This document shows positions 1 through 5,537 of a DNA stretch of 5,537 nt, piece after piece. Made by a program: the position numbers and the translations under genes. Position 1 is the first letter of the stretch. Each line of letters opens with the position of its first letter. Under the pieces are notes generated by a model, which saw only the letters and a program-made list of their open reading frames with translations, did no database searches and was not told where the DNA came from. Where the stretch lies: the NCBI GenBank assembly GCA_030673085.1, contig DAOVFE010000147.1, forward strand, positions 1 through 5,537. The letters run 5' to 3'. Source of the stretch: Anaerolineales bacterium. GTDB lineage: Bacteria > Chloroflexota > Anaerolineae > Anaerolineales > E44-bin32.

Positions 1-34
1 TTAACAGTGGGGTAGATGGTTCCACTAATTAATA

Positions 35-505
35 TCAATAATATCTTTTTTTACCTAGTGAGCGGCGAAGTTCGAGCTCGGCATCCCGCTTAGCAATTTC
101 TCTACGCTTATCATACTGTTTCTTTCCTCGAGCCAGCGCTATTTCAACTTTAGCAAGCCCATCACGGATATACATTCGAGTAGGAATTATTGTATAGCCA
201 TGCTGCCGAACACGATTATACAGTCGCAATATTTCACGCCGATGAAGAAGGAGCTTCCTCGGACGTAGCGGATCGTGGTTTAAATAGCTAGCTGGATCAT
301 AGGGGGCGATATGACAATTCATTAGCCACGCTTCTCGTCCGTCGACACGAATGTAGCTCTCCCTTAAACTTACTTGATTAGCTCGCACCGATTTTATCTC
401 GCTTCCGTGTAACGCAATCCCAGCCTCCAAGTGATCTTCAAGAAAGTAATCATGACGGGCTTTCCTATTGGTGGCAACTATTTTATTCTTTTCTTTGTCT
501 TTCAT
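35..505 (-). CDS. smpB: SsrA-binding protein SmpB
   Basis: SmpB binds tmRNA (ssrA) and carries it into the A site of stalled ribosomes, where trans-translation tags the unfinished protein for degradation and frees the ribosome; it acts in the cytoplasm. The 156-residue length is normal for the family. Family motifs are present in order: an N-terminal ATNRKARHDY segment (11-20), GSEIKSVR (34-41), RKLLLH (83-88), a G-x-T-I-I-P strand (103-108), and the basic ARGKKQYDKR segment (125-134). The last leads into a Lys/Arg-rich C-terminal tail ending RYY, the part that in the family folds as a helix in the empty mRNA channel. The start is the ATG six bases after the stop of the upstream protease. The Shine-Dalgarno is weak (a GAG about 11 bases upstream, inside the protease stop region), which suggests translational coupling. 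It is the second gene of a two-gene unit. The tmRNA gene is not in the window. Confidence 0.97.
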   Translation of the reverse strand: MKDKEKNKIVATNRKARHDYFLEDHLEAGIALHGSEIKSVRANQVSLRESYIRVDGREAWLMNCHIAPYDPASYLNHDPLRPRKLLLHRREILRLYNRVRQHGYTIIPTRMYIRDGLAKVEIALARGKKQYDKRREIAKRDAELELRRSLGKKRYY

Positions 506-511
506 AATAGG

Positions 512-1672
512 CTATCTCGTTTGATTCTCGTGAATCCATATTATTGCAGTTGAAAGAACATTATCCGTCTGATCATCATTCCGCTCAACAATTATATCTG
601 GCTGAAGCCCACTTTCATTCAAGGAAATCCTGTCAGGAGTTAGCCATTCCGCCTCGGTTATATGCAGACTTGATCCATCCTTTAGAGTATAAATACCCTG
701 GATCGAGCCCTTTCCATAAGTCGGAGTGCCTATCAAGGGAGCTCGCTTATTCGATTGCAATGCCGCCGCAACAACTTCAGCTGCGCTTGCGGTTCCCTCA
801 TCTACTAAAACAGCAAGTGTAATATCCGCGGCCTCTCGGGAATTTTGCGCTTTATATATAGTCTCTTCTTGATCTCTACTGCGTTCAATGCTGATAACGC
901 CTTTTTCCAAGAAGAAATCAGCAACTGAAATTGCCGAATTAAGCAATCCGCCACTATTGCCACGAAGATCCAAAATCAAACTGGCAGCACCTTTTGAAAG
1001 CAATGCCTGATAAGCCTCTTCGACTTCGCCAGCCGTCTTTTCCGAGAAGAATGTCACTATTATTACGCCGACATCTAAGGCATCTGGGATGATATATGCT
1101 TTGGTCGAAGGCAGGGGAATAGCTTCTCTTTTAATCATCACGTTATGACGTTCGTCGTCATGCCCGAAACGCGCAATCGATATCCTTATCGTTATCCCTG
1201 TAGGACCGCGGAGCAATGCTACAATCGTATTCATTGACATTTCTTGCGTAATCTTAATTGAATCCACATAAAGAAGGACATCGCCATCAATGATTCCGGC
1301 GTTATCCGCCGGTCCATTTGCATAAGGATAAAGTCGAACATTGCCAGCTTCATCTTTAGCAACATAGGCTCCAATGCCCCCAAATTCGCCTTCGAGTTCA
1401 TCCTCTTGAAGCTCATGCTCTGCCGGCTCAACATATATCGTATATGGATCGTTTATTCGCTGAACCATTCCGTGTGCCATGCCTCTTTCAAGAGACGTCG
1501 AATCGGGCAAATCATATATGTAATGATCCTCGATTAACCTTCGCGCTTGCCTCAGCAATGAATATTCCGCTGAAGCTTTTCTATCCGTGCAATATTGATA
1601 TCCCCCAAGGAATCCGCTGGAAACAAGAATAAGCGCAGAAATAAAGATAGCAAATGCATTTTTAATTTTCAT
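512..1672 (-). CDS. S41 family carboxyl-terminal processing peptidase (Prc/CtpA type), membrane-anchored, with PDZ domain
   Basis: A serine protease that cleaves proteins by recognising their C-terminal tails. Its active part probably lies outside the cytoplasmic membrane. Residues 5-24 form a hydrophobic segment after a MKIKN start, acting as signal peptide or anchor; there is no proper lipobox at Cys28. A helical N-terminal region with the family-like DPYTIY (75-80) follows, then a PDZ domain at about 92-170 (EFGGIGAYV, and GPADNAGIIDGDVLL at 120-134). The protease core covers about 195-360, with DLRGNSGGLL (235-244), GTASAAE carrying nucleophile Ser296, and TYGKGSIQ carrying general base Lys321 and Gln325. 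GLQPDIIVE (355-363) is the usual terminal motif. The Ser/Lys/Gln set is intact, so it should be active. At 386 residues it is at the short end of the family. The ATG is supported by GGAAAG six bases upstream. It is first in a unit with smpB. The natural substrate cannot be read from the sequence. Confidence 0.95.
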   Translation of the reverse strand: MKIKNAFAIFISALILVSSGFLGGYQYCTDRKASAEYSLLRQARRLIEDHYIYDLPDSTSLERGMAHGMVQRINDPYTIYVEPAEHELQEDELEGEFGGIGAYVAKDEAGNVRLYPYANGPADNAGIIDGDVLLYVDSIKITQEMSMNTIVALLRGPTGITIRISIARFGHDDERHNVMIKREAIPLPSTKAYIIPDALDVGVIIVTFFSEKTAGEVEEAYQALLSKGAASLILDLRGNSGGLLNSAISVADFFLEKGVISIERSRDQEETIYKAQNSREAADITLAVLVDEGTASAAEVVAAALQSNKRAPLIGTPTYGKGSIQGIYTLKDGSSLHITEAEWLTPDRISLNESGLQPDIIVERNDDQTDNVLSTAIIWIHENQTR

Positions 1673-1678
1673 AATCTA

Positions 1679-1684
1679 CTTTCC
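1679..1684 (-). promoter_or_regulatory. Ribosome binding site of the S41 peptidase
   Basis: Read on the minus strand this is GGAAAG, six bases before the ATG at 1672. The spacing is good and supports that start. No other in-frame start is needed, because the hydrophobic anchor begins directly after this Met. Confidence 0.7.
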
Positions 1685-1689
1685 AATAG

Positions 1690-1707
1690 CGACATTGTAG
1701 CATGTCG
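1690..1707. repeat. 18-base inverted repeat CGACAT-N6-ATGTCG, possible operator
   Basis: Two perfect 6-base arms are separated by six bases. The dyad overlaps the candidate -10 box of the peptidase promoter and ends 17 bases before its start codon. The size and symmetry suit a dimeric repressor site; it could also form a small hairpin at the 5' end of a longer transcript. Read in the peptidase direction it begins CGACATGCT, and the same nine bases occur on the kinase side at 1912-1920. It does not resemble a LexA box. Its function is inferred from position only. Confidence 0.35.
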
Positions 1708-1721
1708 TAATAAAATATGAA
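1694..1721 (-). promoter_or_regulatory. Candidate sigma70-like promoter for the peptidase-smpB unit
   Basis: On the minus strand, TTCATA (1721-1716) and TACAAT (1699-1694) are separated by 16 bases; they match the sigma70 consensus at 4/6 and 5/6 positions. Transcription would begin near 1687 and give a very short leader that still includes the GGAAAG ribosome binding site. A perfect TATAAT also lies further upstream on the minus strand (1754-1749) but has no recognisable -35 box at 16-18 bases, so it is a weaker alternative. The TACAAT sits inside the dyad at 1690-1707. Confidence 0.35.
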
Positions 1722-1870
1722 TAGAATGCCAGTTTCTAGGGTGGTGTCATTATAATGCCATAAAAAAACGGAGCGAGATATCCTTATCCTTTAATTGTGA
1801 TAATGCATCGTATACATGTACAATTATCCATCTAGTTTTTTGTTAGTGCCATAATACCTATAGTTCAATT

Positions 1871-1899
1871 TTGGTAAAGTAATGTAATATATATATGTT
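1871..1899 (+). promoter_or_regulatory. Weak candidate promoter for the histidine kinase
   Basis: TTGGTA (1871-1876) and TATGTT (1894-1899) are separated by 17 bases, each matching the sigma70 consensus at 4 of 6 positions. This is the best-spaced pair I could find on the plus strand upstream of the kinase. In such an AT-rich stretch, pairs of this quality arise by chance, so confidence is low. It would give a leader of roughly 80 bases containing the chain of mini-ORFs. Confidence 0.22.
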
Positions 1900-1915
1900 T
1901 CATCTCTTGATCGAC

Positions 1916-2021
1916 ATGCTTATGTGAATGATTACAAATCCGCAATGAAGCAATTATGCAATTCCATACTGGATCAGGGGTTATGAATTGCCAGATCCTC
2001 TTATTATTACTGATCAATTAA
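1916..2021 (+). other. Chain of four stop-start-linked mini-ORFs leading into the kinase gene
   Basis: Four very short frames follow one another on the plus strand. ATG 1916 ends at TGA 1925-1927 (MLM). ATG 1928 follows at once and ends at TGA 1946-1948 (MITNPQ). ATG 1945 overlaps that stop as ATGA and ends at TGA 1984-1986 (MKQLCNSILDQGL). ATG 1983 overlaps as ATGA again and ends at TAA 2019-2021 (MNCQILLLLLIN), running across the kinase start in another frame. None has a strong ribosome binding site at the right distance. They may be chance in AT-rich DNA, or upstream ORFs that modulate kinase translation. Confidence 0.2.
1976..1980 (+). promoter_or_regulatory. Ribosome binding site that selects the TTG start of the kinase
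   Basis: AGGGG lies seven bases before the TTG at 1988, ideal spacing. The nearby ATG at 1983 is only two bases from it and is in another frame, where it stops after 12 codons. In the kinase frame the sequence is open back to a TGA at 1946-1948 but offers no ATG or GTG there. The next in-frame Met comes about 70 residues in, inside the first GAF-like domain. TTG 1988 is therefore the best start. Confidence 0.7.
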
Positions 2022-5000
2022 AAATTCTGCTCGCAAACGTCAATACCATCCATGATTCTCAATTGGCCCTGGAAGCTATCTTACATACGGGGCAAGATAT
2101 CCTTGGAGCTTCAAATGCTGCCGGCATCATCTTAGATGAGTCCTTTGATGTTGCCTATCATGCAGGTCCTGATCCGGCGATTAAGCATTTAACCTCTCAG
2201 ATGATGGATTTTCGAATAAGAAACGAAGAAAGTCAGGATTCATCTGCCATTATTCAATCGATATCATCAGAGGAAAATTCAAACGCCGGCGACAACCATT
2301 TACTGTTTGATATGGGCTACCAATATGCTTATTGCCTGCCCATCTGCCACAGCCATGAACTGCTGGGGCTTCTCGGTTTCTATTCTCTCAAGAAGCCCTC
2401 CCCTGATAAACAAATTCTTCAGTGGATTGACCTGTTGCTAGGCATTGCTACTCTTGTTTTCCATAATGCCCGCCTTACTCAGACCGTACTCAGCCAGGCG
2501 GCAGAAATGGGGGTTTTCTACAAGACTACTGTCGCCCTGGCAGGCCAAAAAGATACATGCCAGCTGCTTGATCTAACCCTATCTCGCGCACTTACTTTGC
2601 TTAATTGTCAGATGAGCTTCCTCTTTCTCGCGGAAGATAATTTAGATCATCTGCATGTTGTTGCACACGTTTACGAAGATCCTGACAGCGGCGCTTCTCT
2701 TCTTGAAAGTGCTACTAAGCTGGCGGCTCGAGCGGCTGATGAGCAAGATATTATTCTAAACGAAGAACTCCTCTCAACATCTGGATCAGCTTCATTAGAT
2801 ACCGATAATGCCGACCAAGCTCACCAGCGTTTCCGAGCTCTTGCCATTCCAATGGATTCAGCGAAGCAATTCATTGCCGTGCTTGTAGTAATAGCTCCTG
2901 AACTCCGCCAGCCCTTTTCAGAGAATGACTGCCGTCGGGCTAGATTGATCGCATATCAAGCTGTAAATGTAATTGGACTATCTAATTTGATTGATGCCGA
3001 ACGCAATCAGAGACGCGTGGCTGAAGCTCTTCAGTCCGCTTCACTGGCAATATCTTCTGGCGTTAGCTTAAATGAAGTATTGGATCGAATTCTTGAGCAG
3101 GTGATGCATGCTTTCTCTTGTGATGCTGCAAATATCATGATTCAAGATAAAGATCGCCGGTATGTCATTCGATCTCGTGGATATAGCAATTTCGGACTTG
3201 AACCAGACCAAGTCGCCGAATTGGTTCTTAATGCCCGGGCCTCAGCCAATCAACGGCCATTAATTGATGGCAGAGCAATCACTGTCCCAAATGTCGTCGA
3301 CGATCCAGCATATAAAATGCCAGATGGTTTGGAATGGGTTCAATCATGGGCAGGTATTCCAATTTCCTTCGGGAATGAGATTTTGGGGTTTATTAACTTG
3401 GATAGTGCTTCCCCAAATAGCCTTACTGCCTCAAATACCAAACAATTGAAAGCTTTCGCTTCCCATGCAGCAATTGCGGTCCATAAGGCCAGAATTTACG
3501 ATCGTCTTTCTAAAGAGCATGAACGTCTCCAGCAGATATATATGCTTGGTCAGGATATTGGCGCCAGCTTGGATCCAAACGAGATCCTGACACATCTATT
3601 AGAAGCATGTCTTACCGTCTTAGGCGGAATGCTGGGGGTCGTATATGCCTTAAATCTCAGAAGCCATCAGCTTGAAATACTTGCCAAACATTCAACCTCA
3701 GAAAACGCAGAAACACTTATTGAATTACCATCTGTTCATAATCTCGCTCAACGCTTGTTTCAGGCAGAGAAACCCGATTTTGAATACCTATCCTATCCTG
3801 AACAAGCATATTGGCTCTTGGGTTTACCTTTGCATTACGCTGGCATCCCTCGACGCGTTGTACTCATATGGGTACAAAGCGAATTGGATTTTGAGCATGC
3901 ATGGCTTGATACATTGGCAGCGTTAGGACAGCAGGCTGCGCTTTCCTTGGCCAATGCAAATAAGCATGCTGAACTTCAGCGCCGGCTTAATGAGATCGAG
4001 CTCCTCCAGCACATCGCCGCTGCTATTGCTAAACGCCTTGAGTTTGATGCTATCCTCGGCGAGTTAACCAATCAACTTCATGAACGGCTTGGCTATCAAG
4101 CCGTTCATGTCTATATTCGCCAAGGTGATACAATGCTTCTCCGTAAAGCCAGCGGTGACTTGCCCTCGGTTAGCGAGATCCCTTTTGGCCAAGGCATTAT
4201 CGGCCGCGTCGCCCAAACCGGACAAGCTGAGCTAATAACGGACGTCACTTTGGATCCAGATTATTTTGTTCTCCTCGAGACAACTCTATCTGAACTTGCA
4301 GTGCCCATCTTAGTTTCTGATAAAGTCATCGGAGTCTTTAATATCGAATCTTCCGATCCGACTCAAATTGATGCAAGTGCCAAAGAGCTTCTATCGCTTC
4401 TTGCCGATCAAGTGTCTATCGCCTTGCAAAATGCCATGTTATATAAGCAGGCAAGTGATACTGTCGAAAGTCTCGAGACAAGAGTTAAGGCGCGTACTTC
4501 TGCACTAGAAGCCGTTGCAGAGCAGGCTCGTGCTGCTGAAAAGGCTAAAGCCCAATTTGTCGCTGATGTCTCACATGAGTTGCGCACTCCATTAACCAAC
4601 ATTGGCCTTTATCTCGATCTGCTGGAAATTGGCCCCAATGAACGGCATCAGGAATATTTCACTACAATGAGGCGAGAGACAGATCGCCTAAAGATTTTAA
4701 TTGAGCAATTGCTATCAATCTCTCAATTGGACACCGACCAAGTCTATTTTCACCCTCAGCCGACAGATATTAATTCTCTAATGGCGATGCTTGTTGTCGA
4801 TCGCGAGAAGCTGATAACCCAAAACGGTATCAATCTGCAAATCAAAACTAAAAAGAACTTGCCTCAGGTTTCAGTTGATCCAAGATATATCATGCAAGTC
4901 ATGACAAACCTTCTAACCAACGCCACAAATTACACTGCCGAAGGTGGCAGTATTACATTGAGATCGGATATTGAAACAAGAAATGGACAGCTCGGTGTAG

Positions 5001-5236
5001 TCTTTTCTATTAATAATACTGGTCTCGGCATTCCAGAAGATGAGCAGAATCGCATATTCGAACGCTTCTTTCGTGGGCGTAATGGCCGAGATTCAGGAAT
5101 CGCCGGAACAGGATTGGGCCTTGCCATTTGTAAAGAAATCGTAGAAAAACACTACGGATCTATTGAATTTACATCCAGCGATAAAAACGGAACGACTTTC
5201 AAAGTCTGGCTTCCAGCATTTAAGAAGGAAAACTAA
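1988..5236 (+). CDS. Cytoplasmic multi-GAF sensor histidine kinase
   Basis: A 1082-residue sensor kinase with no signal peptide or membrane segment, so it should sense cytoplasmic or diffusible signals. About five tandem GAF-type domains are joined by helical linkers: roughly 8-160 (divergent), 170-335, 345-500 (clear, with WAGIPIS and LGFINLDS), 515-658 (divergent) and 672-818 (clear, with PFGQGIIGRVAQTG and VIGVFNIES). A charged coiled-coil linker (about 820-858) leads to HisKA, with FVADVSHELRTPL carrying phospho-acceptor His863. The HATPase domain shows an N box (NLLTNATNYT, Asn974 and Asn978), F box (RIFERFFRG, 1022-1030) and G2 box (GTGLGLAICKE, 1040-1050). The G1 box reads NTGLGI: Asn1010 stands where families have Asp in DxGxGI. 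There is no attached receiver; the partner is probably the regulator 103 bases downstream. The GAF ligands cannot be told from sequence, and no phytochrome-type chromophore signature is evident. Starts at TTG. Confidence 0.93.
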   Translation: MPDPLIITDQLKILLANVNTIHDSQLALEAILHTGQDILGASNAAGIILDESFDVAYHAGPDPAIKHLTSQMMDFRIRNEESQDSSAIIQSISSEENSNAGDNHLLFDMGYQYAYCLPICHSHELLGLLGFYSLKKPSPDKQILQWIDLLLGIATLVFHNARLTQTVLSQAAEMGVFYKTTVALAGQKDTCQLLDLTLSRALTLLNCQMSFLFLAEDNLDHLHVVAHVYEDPDSGASLLESATKLAARAADEQDIILNEELLSTSGSASLDTDNADQAHQRFRALAIPMDSAKQFIAVLVVIAPELRQPFSENDCRRARLIAYQAVNVIGLSNLIDAERNQRRVAEALQSASLAISSGVSLNEVLDRILEQVMHAFSCDAANIMIQDKDRRYVIRSRGYSNFGLEPDQVAELVLNARASANQRPLIDGRAITVPNVVDDPAYKMPDGLEWVQSWAGIPISFGNEILGFINLDSASPNSLTASNTKQLKAFASHAAIAVHKARIYDRLSKEHERLQQIYMLGQDIGASLDPNEILTHLLEACLTVLGGMLGVVYALNLRSHQLEILAKHSTSENAETLIELPSVHNLAQRLFQAEKPDFEYLSYPEQAYWLLGLPLHYAGIPRRVVLIWVQSELDFEHAWLDTLAALGQQAALSLANANKHAELQRRLNEIELLQHIAAAIAKRLEFDAILGELTNQLHERLGYQAVHVYIRQGDTMLLRKASGDLPSVSEIPFGQGIIGRVAQTGQAELITDVTLDPDYFVLLETTLSELAVPILVSDKVIGVFNIESSDPTQIDASAKELLSLLADQVSIALQNAMLYKQASDTVESLETRVKARTSALEAVAEQARAAEKAKAQFVADVSHELRTPLTNIGLYLDLLEIGPNERHQEYFTTMRRETDRLKILIEQLLSISQLDTDQVYFHPQPTDINSLMAMLVVDREKLITQNGINLQIKTKKNLPQVSVDPRYIMQVMTNLLTNATNYTAEGGSITLRSDIETRNGQLGVVFSINNTGLGIPEDEQNRIFERFFRGRNGRDSGIAGTGLGLAICKEIVEKHYGSIEFTSSDKNGTTFKVWLPAFKKEN

Positions 5237-5238
5237 TC

Positions 5239-5337
5239 TTGAATAGCTTGCGCGTTGGCACTAAAGGGACAATAATACATAATATATCCTTTTCTGAAAG
5301 GCAGATAGCTAAACGCTGCAGCGAGATAACGGAATAA
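5239..5337 (+). CDS. Possible 32-residue small ORF filling the kinase-regulator gap
   Basis: A TTG two bases after the kinase stop opens a 32-codon frame. It ends in TAA two bases before the ATG of the regulator. AAGGA at 5225-5229, inside the kinase's last codons, lies nine bases upstream and could serve as ribosome binding site. The predicted peptide begins NSLRVGTKGT after the start residue and ends KRCSEITE; it is polar, has no membrane segment and I recognise no family. An open frame of this length arises often by chance, and a good promoter-like sequence lies within it (5255-5283). It may be real and coupled to both neighbours, or simply noise. Confidence 0.22.
   Translation: MNSLRVGTKGTIIHNISFSERQIAKRCSEITE
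5255..5283 (+). promoter_or_regulatory. Candidate sigma70-like promoter for the response regulator
   Basis: TTGGCA (5255-5260) and CATAAT (5278-5283) are separated by exactly 17 bases, and each matches the sigma70 consensus at 5 of 6 positions. This is the best promoter-like pair in the window. Transcription would start near 5290, leaving a leader of about 50 bases before the regulator's ATG. It suggests the regulator can be expressed without the kinase, in addition to read-through from the kinase, since no terminator separates them. Confidence 0.45.
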
Positions 5338-5339
5338 TT

Positions 5340-5537
5340 ATGGTCGAAGAAAAAATATCTGCTTCGGGAGCAACAACGCTCCTAGTTGTTGAAGATGATC
5401 CGGCGATGCTTATTGCATTGCGAGATATTCTCTGGAGCGCTGGCTATCGTGTACTAACTGCGAGAAATGGCAAGGAAGCTCTTGAAAACCTCGATAATGA
5501 AAAACCAGCACTAATTCTCTCTGATATTATGATGCCG
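5340..5537 (+). CDS. Response regulator, receiver domain (3' end beyond the window)
   Basis: The first 66 residues of a response regulator, cut by the window edge. A short variable N-terminus (residues 1-12) is followed by the receiver fold: TLLVVEDDPAM (13-23), with acidic residues Glu18, Asp19 and Asp20 for Mg2+ binding, helix ALRDILWSAGY (26-36), VLTARNGKEAL (38-48), and ALILSDIMMP (57-66), in which Asp62 is the expected phospho-acceptor. The Thr/Ser and Lys of the later part are not visible, nor is any output domain, so it could be a stand-alone receiver or a DNA-binding regulator. The ATG at 5340 has a weak GGA six bases upstream, and an in-frame stop at 5310-5312 limits extension. It lies 103 bases after the kinase on the same strand and is its likely partner. 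Confidence 0.93.
   Translation, partial: MVEEKISASGATTLLVVEDDPAMLIALRDILWSAGYRVLTARNGKEALENLDNEKPALILSDIMMP

Larger units (their letters stand above)
1673..1987. other. AT-rich divergent intergenic region
   Basis: These 315 bases separate the minus-strand peptidase from the plus-strand kinase and must carry the promoters for both. The region is much richer in A+T than the genes, with runs of A (1762-1768) and T (1836-1841) and an alternating AT stretch (1886-1896). Besides the items listed separately, it has a perfect 10-base palindrome CATTATAATG (1748-1757) that contains TATAAT on both strands, and a wide dyad TAATTGT-N21-ACAATTA (1792-1826). I see no normal-sized gene, tRNA or intrinsic terminator here. 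Confidence 0.8.

Noticed and set aside
6..26. Inverted repeat AGTGG...CCACT just downstream of smpB, considered as a terminator
   Set aside because: In the smpB transcript only a 5-base stem with a large loop forms, with no run of U after it. The 8-base stem needs G-U pairs that exist only in the opposite strand's RNA. The window edge prevents further judgement.
1..34. End of a tRNA or tmRNA gene next to smpB (GGTAGA and TTCCACT look faintly tRNA-like)
   Set aside because: No T-arm consensus and no paired acceptor stem can be built in the 34 bases available.
544..822. 92-residue frame on the plus strand
   Set aside because: It lies entirely within and antisense to the S41 peptidase, has no family motif, and is explained by that gene.
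1589..1591. Cys28 of the S41 peptidase as a lipoprotein attachment site
   Set aside because: The residues before it (GGYQY) do not fit a lipobox, which needs a small residue directly before Cys and Leu at -3.
1886..1896. Alternating AT stretch considered as a replication or recombination element
   Set aside because: It is short, and nothing around it, such as repeated boxes or replication genes, supports such a role.
1983..1985. ATG 1983 as the start of the kinase
   Set aside because: It is in another frame, stops after 12 codons, and is only two bases from the AGGGG; TTG 1988 fits better.
3264..3449. 61-residue plus-strand frame, and another at 3672-3926
   Set aside because: Both are out-of-frame readings inside the GAF region of the kinase and show no domain or signal.
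4408..4602. 64-residue minus-strand frame, and a similar one at 4930-5127
   Set aside because: Both are antisense to the conserved HisKA and HATPase coding sequence, with no ribosome binding site or recognisable protein.

Overview
The window reads as bacterial chromosome of moderately low GC. It holds three complete genes and one gene cut by the right edge, arranged as two divergent units around an AT-rich intergenic region of 315 bases. Soluble histidine kinases built from many tandem GAF domains and followed by a small response regulator are common in Chloroflexota (for example Anaerolineae-like lineages). That is my best guess for the source, but it rests on architecture only and is not certain.

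Left unit, minus strand (1672 down to 35): a membrane-anchored S41 carboxyl-terminal processing peptidase with a PDZ domain, then smpB six bases downstream. SmpB works with tmRNA to rescue stalled ribosomes and tag their products. Tail-specific S41 proteases such as E. coli Tsp/Prc are known to degrade ssrA-tagged proteins outside the cytoplasm. The pairing is therefore functionally suggestive, although cotranscription alone does not prove a link.

Middle (1673-1987): divergent promoter region with no convincing gene of normal size. It contains a good ribosome binding site for the protease, weak sigma70-like promoters in both directions, and an 18-base dyad (CGACAT-N6-ATGTCG) just upstream of the protease. 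The protease-sense CGACATGCT of this dyad recurs on the kinase side in kinase-sense orientation. A chain of tiny ORFs linked stop-to-start leads into the TTG start of the kinase.

Right unit, plus strand (1988 to the edge): a 1082-residue soluble hybrid-less histidine kinase with about five tandem GAF domains, a HisKA domain and a HATPase domain, then after 103 bases the receiver domain of a response regulator. Together they form a two-component pathway: GAF sensing, autophosphorylation of His863, transfer to Asp62 of the regulator. The kinase has an unusual Asn in place of the nearly invariant Asp of the ATP-binding G1 box. The short gap between kinase and regulator holds a well-spaced sigma70-like promoter, and also a 32-codon frame that fits almost exactly between the two genes.

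I see no mobile element, CRISPR array, rRNA or tRNA gene.
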